Assembly: GCA_944388795.1 (NCBI GenBank)
Contig: CALXKD010000019.1
Coordinates: 1-32,114 of the forward strand
Length of the DNA stretch: 32,114 nucleotides
Direction of reading: 5' to 3'
Origin: an uncultured Clostridia bacterium
GTDB lineage: Bacteria > Bacillota > Clostridia > TANB77 > CAG-508
A program made the translations under genes and the position numbers. The notes beneath the pieces were generated by a model. That model did not search any database, was not told the origin of the DNA, and was given only the letters and a program-made list of their open reading frames with translations. How positions within the stretch are numbered: the first letter of the stretch is position 1; each line of letters begins with the position of its first letter. This document shows, one piece after another, positions 23,471 to 31,289 of the stretch.

Positions 23471-23878
23471 ATGTTAGTAAAAGATTTGTCAAAAAGTTTT
23501 AATCCATGTCCGAAAAATAAGGTTGTATCAAAAGATAGTAAAAAAGAGGTCCTTAAAGAAATTAAGAAACAGAAAAAAGAGTTAGAATCAGATTTTTGTA
23601 TTATGCCCAAAAGCACAAAGTATAGCACAGTAAGAACTAAAAAATATAGTGAAAGGCATGAAGTTTTCTTTTCAAAAGCTTACAGAATGAAAAGTATAAA
23701 AGACGGATTAATAATATTTTTAACAGAACAGGATCATCGAGGAACTAATGGAGTGCATGGAAAAAATGGAGACAAACTCAATAGATATTTAAAGAAAAAA
23801 GGACAAGAAACATGGATGAAATATTATAAAAAAACAAAAGAAGAGTTCCAAAAAAGATATGGAAAGAATTACTTATAG
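23471..23878 (+). CDS. Putative phage HNH-like nuclease or DUF968-type protein
   Basis: 135 residues from ATG 23471, with AGGTG just before it. The upstream in-frame ATG at 23459 has no ribosome binding site. RHEVFFSKAYRMKSIKDGLIIFL and QDHRGTNGVHG resemble the His-containing HNH-like region of small phage recombination nucleases (pattern H-x-x-F...R..S...GL...L...H....GVH), and a C-terminal helix (TWMKYYKKTKEEFQKRYG) is also typical. It lies just before the replication genes. The match is by eye only. Confidence 0.6.
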   Translation: MLVKDLSKSFNPCPKNKVVSKDSKKEVLKEIKKQKKELESDFCIMPKSTKYSTVRTKKYSERHEVFFSKAYRMKSIKDGLIIFLTEQDHRGTNGVHGKNGDKLNRYLKKKGQETWMKYYKKTKEEFQKRYGKNYL

Positions 23879-23893
23879 AAAAGGAGAAAAACA

Positions 23894-24664
23894 ATGGAAA
23901 ATCCAAACTATTATGCAATTATACCTGCAAAAGTTCGATATGATAAAGAATTAATGGCTAACGCAAAATTGTTATACAGTGAAATAACGGCACTATGTAA
24001 CGAAAAAGGAATATGCTGGGCAGGAAATGAATATTTTGCAAATTTGTATGGTGTTAGTAAAGAGACAATATCAAGATGGATTAGTCAGTTGAATAAAAAA
24101 GGATATATATACATCACATTTTTTTATAAAAAAGATTCTAAAGAAATAGATAAGAGAATAATTTCTTTAGTTAATATCGAAAATCAAGGGGGTATTGACG
24201 AAATCGTCAAGGGGTATTGTCAAAAAAATCAAGAGGGTATTGACGAAAACATCAAAGAGAATAATACAAGTATTAATAATAAAAAAGAAAAAGAAGAAGC
24301 ATTTAAAAAAATCATAGAATTTTACGAAAACAATATCACATTAATTACACCATTTGTTTCAGAAGATATCAATAAATTTTTAGAGCTAGATAATTTAGAA
24401 GGGGATTTAATAATCGAAGTAATGAAAGAGGCAGTTTCAAGAAACAAAAGAAACTGGAAATATATATCCACAATCTTAGTAAGTTGTGTGGATAACAATA
24501 TAAAAACAGCTAAACAATTTAGAATCAGTCAAGAAGAATTTAAGTCGAATAAAAATCAAAACAATAAGAAAAATGAAACAAAAGAAGAGGAAATAGAATA
24601 TAAAGAATGTACGATGACAGAAGAAGAATATTTTAAAAAACTGAGAGGAGAAAAAGATGTATGA
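23894..24664 (+). CDS. Phage replication initiator with HTH and DnaD-like domains
   Basis: 256 residues. The N-terminal winged-helix part (about 5-90) has NYYAIIPAKVRYDKELMANA, the classic start of phage replisome organisers, and VSKETISRWISQLNKKGYI. The C-terminal part (about 135-205) has IIEFYENNITLITPFV and AVSRNKRNWKYISTILVSC, a DnaD/DnaB2-type domain that recruits the helicase. Between them are iteron-like repeats (24184-24256), a common place for the phage origin. It overlaps the helicase gene by 8 nt. Confidence 0.88.
   Translation: MENPNYYAIIPAKVRYDKELMANAKLLYSEITALCNEKGICWAGNEYFANLYGVSKETISRWISQLNKKGYIYITFFYKKDSKEIDKRIISLVNIENQGGIDEIVKGYCQKNQEGIDENIKENNTSINNKKEKEEAFKKIIEFYENNITLITPFVSEDINKFLELDNLEGDLIIEVMKEAVSRNKRNWKYISTILVSCVDNNIKTAKQFRISQEEFKSNKNQNNKKNETKEEEIEYKECTMTEEEYFKKLRGEKDV
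24184..24256 (+). repeat. Iteron-like repeats inside the initiator gene, probable phage origin
   Basis: Three copies of a unit close to TCAAGGGGGTATTGACGAAA start at about 24184, 24206 and 24229 (the second reads GTCAAGGGGTATTGTCAAAA and the third TCAAGAGGGTATTGACGAAA). They form short inverted pairs (TTGACGAAATCGTCAA). G runs like these are rare in this AT-rich region. Initiator-binding repeats inside the initiator gene are usual in Firmicute phages. Confidence 0.7.
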
Positions 24665-25877
24665 TGAAGAAATTGAAAAAGCAGTACTTTACTACATAAT
24701 TTTCAAAAATGAGGAATTAGACATAGAAGAATCAGACTTTATAAACATAAAGAATAAACTAATAGCCAAAGCAATAGAGGAATTAAAACTAGAAAAGGAA
24801 GAAATATCAATTTTATCTGTACAAAGCAAAATAAAAGGAAATCAAAAACAAATTTTAGAGTACATATCAAACTTAGGAAATAACATCTATGGAATAACAG
24901 CAGAAGGTTGTTATAACAGATTAAAAGAATTGTCTAAAAAAAGAAAAGTATTTGAATTAGCACAAAGTATTTTATCAAATGTTACAGAAGAGGGAAACAT
25001 AGATATATATATTCAAGATTGTATAGATAAATTAAACAATATAGAAAAAATAAATACAAAAGAAAAGACATTTGTAGAGCAAATAGCAGAAACAACAAAT
25101 GAGATAGAAAGAAATTACAACAACAGAAATGATTATAGTCTATATACAGGAATTTTTGATTTAGACAAATTAACATGTGGACTACATAATCAAGAATTAA
25201 CAATCATAGGAGCAAGACCAGGAATGGGAAAAACAACATTAACATTACAGATAGCACAAGAAATAGCAAAAAAGAAAAATGTTGTATTTGCAAGTTTAGA
25301 AATGTCTCAAACACAATTGATTCAAAAAATGATAGCAAAACAGAGTATAGTAAACAGTTACAAGATGAGACTCGGAACATTAGAAGAGGGAGATTGGGAA
25401 AAAATAGCAAAAGCAAGTATAAAACTATCTGAATTAAATTTGACAATAAATACAAGAGTAAGAACAATACAAGATATAGAAGTTATGGCTAAGAGATTAA
25501 AAAATAAAGATAAATTAGATTTATTGATAATAGATTATATTCAACTACTAAAAAGTCAAGGAAAATTCAATTTGAGAGAGCAAGAGGTAGCAGAAATAAG
25601 TAGAAGATTAAAATTATTAAGTTTAGAAATAAATATTCCAATCATTGCACTTTGTCAGTTAAATAGAAATGCAAACATAGGAGAGCCAACGCTAGCAGAT
25701 TTAAGAGAAAGTGGAAGTTTAGAACAAGATGCAGATAATATAATTTTTATTTATAAAGAAAATGAAGAGGATAATATTACAACATTAAAACTAGCAAAAC
25801 AAAGAGCAGGAGACATTGGAAAAGTAAAAGTTAAATTTAATAAACAACTAAGTACATTCGTGAATTTAGTGAGGTGA
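24657..25877 (+). CDS. DnaB-like replicative helicase
   Basis: 406 residues, RecA-fold hexameric helicase. A helical N-terminal DnaB domain (about 1-130) is followed by the ATPase domain: Walker A GARPGMGKTT at 185-194, FASLEMSQ, Walker B LLIIDYIQLL (Asp293), ALCQLNRNA and LADLRESGSLEQDAD with the arginine finger region. It unwinds the phage fork and is loaded by the DnaD-type protein encoded just upstream. MRLGTL (25366-25383) includes CTC GGA, showing a TCGGA string with no frame disturbance. Confidence 0.92.
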   Translation: MYDEEIEKAVLYYIIFKNEELDIEESDFINIKNKLIAKAIEELKLEKEEISILSVQSKIKGNQKQILEYISNLGNNIYGITAEGCYNRLKELSKKRKVFELAQSILSNVTEEGNIDIYIQDCIDKLNNIEKINTKEKTFVEQIAETTNEIERNYNNRNDYSLYTGIFDLDKLTCGLHNQELTIIGARPGMGKTTLTLQIAQEIAKKKNVVFASLEMSQTQLIQKMIAKQSIVNSYKMRLGTLEEGDWEKIAKASIKLSELNLTINTRVRTIQDIEVMAKRLKNKDKLDLLIIDYIQLLKSQGKFNLREQEVAEISRRLKLLSLEINIPIIALCQLNRNANIGEPTLADLRESGSLEQDADNIIFIYKENEEDNITTLKLAKQRAGDIGKVKVKFNKQLSTFVNLVR

Positions 25878-25882
25878 AACAT

Positions 25883-26002
25883 ATGAAAAAAGTAATTAAT
25901 GAAGAGGATATTAGAAAAGCAAATAATCTAGAAAGATGTAGATTATTACTAATGATTATAAAAGGACAAGCAGTATATACACAAGATATAAAAACACATT
26001 AA
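25883..26002 (+). CDS. Small phage protein of unknown function
   Basis: 39 residues, MKKVINEEDIRKANNLER and a short hydrophobic stretch (CRLLLMIIKG). GAGGTGAAAC precedes the ATG. It lies between the helicase and the winged-helix gene. Function unknown. Confidence 0.5.
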   Translation: MKKVINEEDIRKANNLERCRLLLMIIKGQAVYTQDIKTH

Positions 26003-26016
26003 AGGAAGTGTTGAAG

Positions 26017-26292
26017 ATGATAGAAACAAGACAATTAAGTTTTGAAGATATAAAACCACAAAAAAGAACTAAATACATGCAAATATTAGAAATAATTGGA
26101 GAAAGAAAAATGACAGCTAGAGAGATAGAAAAAGAAATGAATAGAAGAGGATATTCAAAATATTTTGACATGAATCATGTAAGACCAAGACTAACAGAAT
26201 TAGTCAAAGAATATGGAAAGTTAGTTGAATGTGGTGTAAAAGAAGATAGTTTAACAAAGAAAAGGGTAGCAGTATACAAAAAGAAAGAGTGA
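26017..26292 (+). CDS. Small winged-helix-like phage protein
   Basis: 91 residues from ATG 26017 with AAAGGAAGTG upstream. A GTG at 26008 overlaps that site and is less likely. TKYMQILEIIGERKMTAREIE, DMNHVRPRLTELVKEYGKL and a final hairpin ending KKRVAVYKKKE form a winged-helix outline, as in phage replication or regulatory proteins. The exact family is not recognised. Confidence 0.65.
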   Translation: MIETRQLSFEDIKPQKRTKYMQILEIIGERKMTAREIEKEMNRRGYSKYFDMNHVRPRLTELVKEYGKLVECGVKEDSLTKKRVAVYKKKE

Positions 26293-26299
26293 TTTGAAA

Positions 26300-26419
26300 A
26301 TGAATAAATGTAATAATTGTGCAAAATTCTTAACATGTGACAGAAGAAAATGTGAGCAAGTAACATTTTTACAAGCAGGACAAATACATAAATTAGAAGT
26401 AAAGGAGAAGAAAAAATGA
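26300..26419 (+). CDS. Small Cys-rich phage protein
   Basis: 39 residues with CNNC, CDRRKC near the N-terminus, a likely zinc-binding knuckle, and a basic tail ending KEKKK. Its TGA overlaps the ATG of the next gene (ATGA at 26416-26419), so it is the first member of a translationally coupled series leading into the membrane cassette. Function unknown. Confidence 0.55.
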   Translation: MNKCNNCAKFLTCDRRKCEQVTFLQAGQIHKLEVKEKKK

Positions 26420-27066
26420 AAAATAAAATAATTAAAATAATTAGTACAATAGCAATAATAATAACAATAATAGGAGTAACAACTCCAACAATTTATGCAA
26501 GAGCTCATTCAAGTGGTGCAAGAAGTAGTGGATCTCATACTAGCGTAAAATCCAGTACACCTAAAAGTTCTACTAAGAGTAGTACAAGTAGTTCAGTAAA
26601 AGCAAGTACACCAAAATCAAGCACAACAAAAAGTAGTACATCAGGAAAAAGTTACACAACTACTAAAGATAGTTCTGGAAGAACAACAGTTAATCATGAT
26701 ACAGTAAAACCCAAGACAGATTCAAGTGGAAAATCAACAATACTTAATAATAATCCAACATATTATACAACATATAGTACAGATACAGGATTTTCTTTAA
26801 CAAATAGTATATTTCAATTTTATATGTTAGACCAAATTTTTTCTGATAAAGAGCAAGTAACAGAGCAAGATGTAGCAAAAGCATTAGAAGAAAGAGGATA
26901 TTCAAAAGAAGAAGTAGATCAAATTCTTGATGAAGCAAGAACAGAAGAAAAAGCTAATAAACCATTTTATGATGGTTGGAAATGGTATAATTGGCTACTA
27001 TTAGTAGTTATTATATTAGCAATAATTGGAGGAGTAGTAGGATTAGCTATATGGTTAACATGGTAA
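26416..27066 (+). CDS. Secreted/anchored Ser-Thr-rich protein, first gene of a membrane cassette
   Basis: 216 residues. An N-terminal signal-type hydrophobic segment (about 5-27, ending PTIYARA) is followed by a low-complexity Ser/Thr/Gly/Lys region (30-110), a short helical part at 147-176 (QDVAKALEERGYSKEEVDQI) reminiscent of small UBA-like helices, and a C-terminal transmembrane helix (192-214) after WKWYNW. It should span or anchor in the membrane with the Ser-rich part outside. Its end overlaps the K+ channel start by 16 nt. I know of no family assignment. Confidence 0.7.
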   Translation: MKNKIIKIISTIAIIITIIGVTTPTIYARAHSSGARSSGSHTSVKSSTPKSSTKSSTSSSVKASTPKSSTTKSSTSGKSYTTTKDSSGRTTVNHDTVKPKTDSSGKSTILNNNPTYYTTYSTDTGFSLTNSIFQFYMLDQIFSDKEQVTEQDVAKALEERGYSKEEVDQILDEARTEEKANKPFYDGWKWYNWLLLVVIILAIIGGVVGLAIWLTW

Positions 27067-27770
27067 GAAAAAAGTTGTTTAAGATAGTTGAAAAAGATAC
27101 AACATATTATGAATGGTATGACATATTAATATTGATTTGTATATGGGTTAGTATAGTTCCATTGACATTTAAAGAACAAAATAATTTTACATATGTTCTA
27201 ACAATTTTAACAACTATGATATTTGTAATTGATTACATATTAAGATGGATAACATCGGATTTTAGGTTAAAAAGAGGAATATTTAGCTTTATAAAATACC
27301 CATTTACATTTTCAGCAATATTTGATTTAGTAGTTATCTTATCATGTTTTAGTGAAATATTTAACAGTTCATATATTTTAAGAATATTTAGTGTATTTAG
27401 AATATTAAGAATAGCAAAAACATTAAGATATTCTAGTAAATTTGAAATAATAAAAAGAGTAGTTAGTAAAAACGAGAAAATACTAGAAGTTGTATGCGGA
27501 TTTACAGCTGGATTTATATTCATATCAGCATTAATAATGTTTCAGTTTGAAAATCAGAGTTTTAAGAATTTTTTTGAAGCAATATACTGGTCTACAACAG
27601 TATTAACAACAGTTGGATACGGAGATATATGTCCAAAAACAGAAATAGGAAGATTAATAAGCATAATATCTAGTTTAGTAGGAATTGCATTTGTAGCACT
27701 TCCAACGGGAATTATAACAAGTGGATTTGTAGAAGAATTAAATAAAGAAAAGGAGAATGATGAAAAATGA
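27051..27770 (+). CDS. Voltage-gated potassium channel
   Basis: 239 residues from ATG 27051 (27060 is an alternative; the longer frame to 26991 lies inside the preceding gene). Six transmembrane segments: S1 about 22-40, S2 47-64, S3 84-102, an S4 with regularly spaced arginines (about 111-126, RIFSVFRILRIAKTLR), S5 146-165 and S6 203-226. The pore helix ends in the K+ selectivity filter TTVGYGD at 186-192. There is no RCK domain. A complete voltage-gated K+ channel is unusual in an early phage operon. It is coupled by overlaps to the upstream membrane protein and the downstream PspA-like gene. Confidence 0.92.
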   Translation: MVNMVRKKLFKIVEKDTTYYEWYDILILICIWVSIVPLTFKEQNNFTYVLTILTTMIFVIDYILRWITSDFRLKRGIFSFIKYPFTFSAIFDLVVILSCFSEIFNSSYILRIFSVFRILRIAKTLRYSSKFEIIKRVVSKNEKILEVVCGFTAGFIFISALIMFQFENQSFKNFFEAIYWSTTVLTTVGYGDICPKTEIGRLISIISSLVGIAFVALPTGIITSGFVEELNKEKENDEK

Positions 27771-28381
27771 AAAAATTAACAAAATTAAAAATAGTATTTG
27801 ATAGGATATTTAATAAATTTGTAAAGGTAGACAATATTGAAAAAATAGAAGAGGGATTAAATAGACAAAAGGAAGCTTTAAAGAATTTAAATAATAGTTA
27901 CTATAATGCACAAGGAGCACTAGAATCTTATAAAAATGAATTAAAGAAAAATCAAGAAAACGAAAAGAAATTAAATAAATGTTTTGAAATTTGTAAAACA
28001 AAAAACGATAAAGAGGGAGCTAAGCAAATATTTGAAGAATTAAATACAACAAAACAAAGAATTATAGTTTTAAAAGAGCAAAGTCAAAAACAAGAATTAA
28101 TAGTTCAAAGATTTAAAGAAGCCAAAGAAAGATATGAAAAAGAAATAAGAAACTTACAAAATAATTTGGAAACAATGAAATCAAAAAATAGATTTAGCAA
28201 AGCAGTAAAAGAATATGAAAGTCAATTTGGTGAATTTGAAGAATTTAATATAGATGATATACAAAAAGATATTGATATAGAGTTTAATGCAAGTAATGCT
28301 CAACTTGCAGAACAAGAAACAAAAATAGATTTAGATAAATTAGAAAGTGAATCAAATTTTGAAGAAATGTGGGGAAAATAA
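27767..28381 (+). CDS. PspA/Vipp1-like coiled-coil protein
   Basis: 204 residues starting in the ATGA overlap with the channel gene. A basic amphipathic N-terminus (KKLTKLKIVFDRIFNKFVK) is followed by a long coiled coil (about 25-165) with AQGALESYKNELKKN and EGAKQIFEELN, and an acidic tail. This layout resembles PspA/Vipp1 (bacterial ESCRT-III), which bind stressed membranes and stop proton leak. No PspA signature is strong enough to be certain; a generic coiled coil is the alternative. Its pairing with an ion channel supports a membrane role. Confidence 0.55.
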   Translation: MKKLTKLKIVFDRIFNKFVKVDNIEKIEEGLNRQKEALKNLNNSYYNAQGALESYKNELKKNQENEKKLNKCFEICKTKNDKEGAKQIFEELNTTKQRIIVLKEQSQKQELIVQRFKEAKERYEKEIRNLQNNLETMKSKNRFSKAVKEYESQFGEFEEFNIDDIQKDIDIEFNASNAQLAEQETKIDLDKLESESNFEEMWGK

Positions 28382-28914
28382 TGAAAGAATATATTACAAA
28401 AAAAGAATATGAAGAAATTATAAAAGAAAAAGAAAGATTCAAAGAATTGTTTCGAGTACTAAAAATAGACTCCGAAGAGATTATCAAAGAAGAAAGAAAA
28501 AATAATACAATTACATATTTTTGTATAGTAAGCAATAAAGAAAAAACATATATAACATTTTATAATTCTGATAGTCAAGACTTAATACAAGTCTTGCTAT
28601 CAGAAGAAATCAATATATATGACTATCTAGAAGAAAATTTAATAGAAGAGGTTAATGTAGAAAAGCCACAAGATAATTTTAATTATAGAGGATTTAACTT
28701 TAAATATTTGGAAGAACCATATTTCATAGAACAAATTTTTAAAGGAATAAAATTTGAAAATACAGAACTTATAAAAGAAATAAATGAAGAAATTAAATTC
28801 TATAAAGATAAGATTATAGAAGAAAGACAAGATATATTTGATTATACAAAAACAAATAACATTTTAAATAAGTATAAATTTGAAATAGAGGAGAAATCGA
28901 ATGGAAAAGATTAA
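28381..28914 (+). CDS. Phage protein of unknown function
   Basis: 177 residues from the ATG at 28381 in a TAATG overlap with the PspA-like gene. GGGGA lies just upstream. A GTG at 28369 is a less likely start. It is acidic, with a helical N-terminus (KKEYEEIIKEKERFKELF), a beta-rich centre (ITYFCIVSNKEKTYITFYN) and a helical end. No family recognised. It overlaps the next gene by 14 nt. Confidence 0.65.
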   Translation: MKEYITKKEYEEIIKEKERFKELFRVLKIDSEEIIKEERKNNTITYFCIVSNKEKTYITFYNSDSQDLIQVLLSEEINIYDYLEENLIEEVNVEKPQDNFNYRGFNFKYLEEPYFIEQIFKGIKFENTELIKEINEEIKFYKDKIIEERQDIFDYTKTNNILNKYKFEIEEKSNGKD

Positions 28915-29165
28915 ATATTATGACAAAAATGTTTACAAAACAGAAAAGAAAATAAAAACAGCATTTATAATACTAATTACATTTCTAATTCGGAATGTAT
29001 ATAGGGTTAGCAATAAATTACATGGAATTGCAAAACAAAGAGCGTGAGATTCGAGAATATCAAGTTGAGATAGATTCTCAAAAGCAAACATTAGATTCTG
29101 TAATTACAGAAAAAGAAGATTTAGAAACAATATTAAACAATTATACAATAAATGAAAGGAGATAA
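28901..29165 (+). CDS. Membrane-anchored coiled-coil protein, read through a +1 frameshift at CGG
   Basis: GAGGAG lies upstream of ATG 28901. The frame reads MEKIKYYDKNVY, a basic stretch and FIILITFLI, then CGG (28991-28993), after which the zero frame breaks the hydrophobic helix and soon stops at TGA. Skipping the C gives GGA, completing the helix as GMYIGLAINYMEL, followed by a coiled coil (NKEREIREYQVEIDSQKQ) and a stop at 29165, 3 nt before the next ATG. The joined 87-residue product is a sensible single-span membrane protein. Function unknown. Confidence 0.7.
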
Positions 29166-29168
29166 ATA

Positions 29169-29687
29169 ATGGGATTCGATTTAACTGAAAGTGAATTAAA
29201 AGCAACAAGAAAGTTACATGGATTAGATAAAGAGAAAAATATAGAAGAGGATATAGAGAAAATAAAACAACTAAATAATTTATTAAAATTTTTTAGGACA
29301 CACGGATGGATTCCAGATATGTCTAGAGAATTAAATAAAAATGCAACAATAGAAGCAATAGATAATATCTTAGCAGAACGAGAACAAGACAAAAAGAAAA
29401 TTAAAGAATTAGAAGAACATTTAAAAAAATATTATGATGGAGAACTTTATACAGCTAAACAATTAAAAAATATTGAAGAAAATCAAAAGAAATATTTTAT
29501 TAACAAGCAAAAAGTAAAAGATAAGACAGAAGAATTAAAAAATGATTTAAAACTTATAGCTTGTGATAAGGACTGTAGTAAATGTTTTAACAAAGAAGGA
29601 AAAGCCTTGTACAGAGGAAGCAATTTTGTATTTTGCTATGCATATCATCAAATTAAAGTTTTAGAAGAATTATTAGAGGAGAAATAA
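29169..29687 (+). CDS. Coiled-coil phage protein with C-terminal cysteines
   Basis: 172 residues with AAAGGAG upstream. The first 120 residues are charged helices (EREQDKKKIKELEEHLKKYY). The last part has CDKDCSKCFNKEG and FVFCYAYHQIK, which may bind a metal. FFRTHGWIPDMSREL includes a possible start of a small domain, not identified. Function unknown. Confidence 0.65.
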   Translation: MGFDLTESELKATRKLHGLDKEKNIEEDIEKIKQLNNLLKFFRTHGWIPDMSRELNKNATIEAIDNILAEREQDKKKIKELEEHLKKYYDGELYTAKQLKNIEENQKKYFINKQKVKDKTEELKNDLKLIACDKDCSKCFNKEGKALYRGSNFVFCYAYHQIKVLEELLEEK

Positions 29688-29692
29688 ATAAT

Positions 29693-29867
29693 ATGTGTGA
29701 GTATTGTAGAGAAGGAAATGGTGTAGGGAAAAGTATATTACATGATAATGATTTTGAATTTTTAAATATTTTTATAATGAATGGAATGCTTTGGGAGAAA
29801 AGCATGGATATGGGAACTGAAATAAACTATTGTCCGATGTGTCGGAAGAAAGTTAGGTGAAGAATAA
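29693..29867 (+). CDS. Small zinc-ribbon phage protein, read through a +1 frameshift at CGG
   Basis: MCEYCREG at the start and EINYCPMC near the end supply two CxxC pairs. The codon after CPMC is CGG (29843-29845). Zero frame gives RKKVR and stops at 29860. Skipping the C gives GGA and the ending GRKLGEE with TAA at 29865-29867, which overlaps the next ATG (TAATG). CPMCGRKL is the standard ending of this widespread class of small phage zinc-ribbon proteins, so the shifted reading (57 residues) is strongly preferred, although the zero frame is not impossible. Confidence 0.7.
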
Positions 29868-29998
29868 TGTTAGATGCACTTATTGCAATTATATTGCTAT
29901 TTATTGGAATAGGGACAGGAGAAGCAAATTGGTTTATAGCGAGTGGAGTTTTTGAAATAGCAAGCGTATTAAGTTTTTGGAGGGAGGATAAGAAATGA
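29867..29998 (+). CDS. Small hydrophobic phage protein
   Basis: 43 residues, MLDALIAIILLFIGIGTG and a second moderately hydrophobic stretch. Its ATG overlaps the shifted stop of the gene before, and its TGA overlaps the ATG of the gene after (29995-29998). These overlaps at both ends support it. Probably membrane-inserted. Function unknown. Confidence 0.55.
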   Translation: MLDALIAIILLFIGIGTGEANWFIASGVFEIASVLSFWREDKK

Positions 29999-30396
29999 CA
30001 AAAGAACAAGAAGAAGCAATAGAAAACCTAAAAGGAATGCTTGAATATAAAAGACAAGTATACAATATGGATACAATGAGAAATGAAATTGTTCCAGCAT
30101 TATACGATATAGATAGAAAAGCAATAGAAACAGTATTATCTATGCTAAAAGAAAAAGATAAAGAGATAGAAAAGAAAGATAAGATAATAGATTTAATACT
30201 AGATAAAGTAAACCTAAATTATGTTGAAATATTTTATAACAATGAGGTAAAAGAGATTATAGAAATATACGAAAAAACAAAGAACACAAATAATTTAAGT
30301 GGACTTGAATTAAGAAAAAGCTGTATAAAACAATATTTTGAACAAGAAGCGACAAAGATGTCGCAAGAAAGGAATGAAGAATGGAAGAAGATATAA
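29995..30396 (+). CDS. Helical phage protein of unknown function
   Basis: 133 residues, mostly charged helix (EEAIENLKGMLEYKRQVYN, KEKDKEIEKKDKIIDLI). GGAGGGAGG before the ATG is a strong ribosome binding site. Resembles small phage helical proteins without assigned role. Overlaps the next gene by 16 nt. Confidence 0.6.
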   Translation: MTKEQEEAIENLKGMLEYKRQVYNMDTMRNEIVPALYDIDRKAIETVLSMLKEKDKEIEKKDKIIDLILDKVNLNYVEIFYNNEVKEIIEIYEKTKNTNNLSGLELRKSCIKQYFEQEATKMSQERNEEWKKI

Positions 30397-30617
30397 AAAA
30401 GAAAATAAATCAAGTAGAAGATTACTTGTGTGATGTAGGTTTAGATTTAGAATATGCACGAGATGAATTAAATAGACTTTATGACACAATAGAAGGAAAA
30501 TCAAATAATAGTATAAAAGACATAAACAATTTTAAAAGAGAACTAAAAAGAGATGGATTATATAATCAAAAGCTAGAAGATTTTATAGAGCAATATATGC
30601 TTTACTACAACAAGTAG
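30381..30617 (+). CDS. Small acidic helical phage protein
   Basis: 78 residues (KKKINQVEDYLCDVGLDLEYARDEL is the predicted first helix, in two parts). AAAGGAATGAAG precedes the ATG inside the gene before. No family recognised. Confidence 0.55.
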   Translation: MEEDIKKKINQVEDYLCDVGLDLEYARDELNRLYDTIEGKSNNSIKDINNFKRELKRDGLYNQKLEDFIEQYMLYYNK

Positions 30618-30632
30618 AGAAAGGAAGGAAGA

Positions 30633-30926
30633 ATGTTTAAAATAAAAGATAGTGTAGATTTAAAAGAATTAGAAAAGTTTGGATTTTGGAAAGATAGTAA
30701 TTTTAAAACTTACCATAGAGCTATACTGGATGATTATATAGAACAATTCAACAGAAGCGAGTATCTATTGATATTAAATAATAGAGTAATAGTAAAAGCT
30801 AAACTAACTTGCATATTAGATTTTAATGAAAATTTGATACATGGATATAAAGTACAAACTAACAGAGTTAAAAGATATATAGACGACCTAATCCAAGCAG
30901 GATTAGTCGAGAAAGTAAGTGATTAG
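30633..30926 (+). CDS. Phage protein of unknown function
   Basis: 97 residues with AAAGGAAGG upstream. KDSVDLKELEKFGFWKDSN, then a strand pair around YLLILNNRVIVKAKL and a terminal helix RYIDDLIQAGLVEKV. The compact mixed fold suggests a small globular protein. No family recognised. Confidence 0.6.
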   Translation: MFKIKDSVDLKELEKFGFWKDSNFKTYHRAILDDYIEQFNRSEYLLILNNRVIVKAKLTCILDFNENLIHGYKVQTNRVKRYIDDLIQAGLVEKVSD

Positions 30927-30927
30927 T

Positions 30928-30978
30928 ATGATAGAAGAAACATGGAAAGATATACCAAATTATATTAAGGAGGAATAA
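30928..30978 (+). pseudogene. 16-codon remnant resembling the start of a NUMOD4/HNH protein
   Basis: MIEETWKDIPNY matches the usual opening of NUMOD4-containing HNH endonucleases (WKDIPNYEGLYQVSN) and then departs into the ribosome binding site of the next gene, ending IKEE-stop. It may be what is left after deletion of a homing-type endonuclease, or a chance short frame. Confidence 0.35.
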
Positions 30979-30980
30979 AA

Positions 30981-31286
30981 ATGAGTAAAGAAAATGAGCA
31001 ATTAATGAAATTTAGGATAGAAGATAATAAATTAAAAATGGAAATTAAAATAAATGATTTAATATGGTTATTTAAGACAAGTGAAGCGAATTTTGATGGT
31101 GATGAAGGTCAAATTGCAAAAGTAAAAAAGGACAAAAAAGAAGAGTTTGTACAATACATAATTAATTATTTAAAAGACATGAACATAGATAATGAGAATA
31201 TAACAAATTGGGTAAGACCTTTTGAAGATTGTTTTTATGAAATTATAGAAGGATATGAAGATTTTTGCAAATACAAGGAGGATTAG
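30981..31286 (+). CDS. Acidic phage protein of unknown function
   Basis: 101 residues with AAGGAGG 8 nt before the ATG. FRIEDNKLKMEIKINDLIWLF and WVRPFEDCFYEIIEGYEDF are the most distinctive parts. The composition is strongly acidic, predicted cytoplasmic. No family recognised. Confidence 0.6.
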   Translation: MSKENEQLMKFRIEDNKLKMEIKINDLIWLFKTSEANFDGDEGQIAKVKKDKKEEFVQYIINYLKDMNIDNENITNWVRPFEDCFYEIIEGYEDFCKYKED

Positions 31287-31289
31287 CTA

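Noticed and set aside
27233..27523. Long open frame antisense to the K+ channel, and similar long antisense frames elsewhere
   Set aside because: These are shadows of AT-rich coding sequence, without ribosome binding sites or recognisable products.
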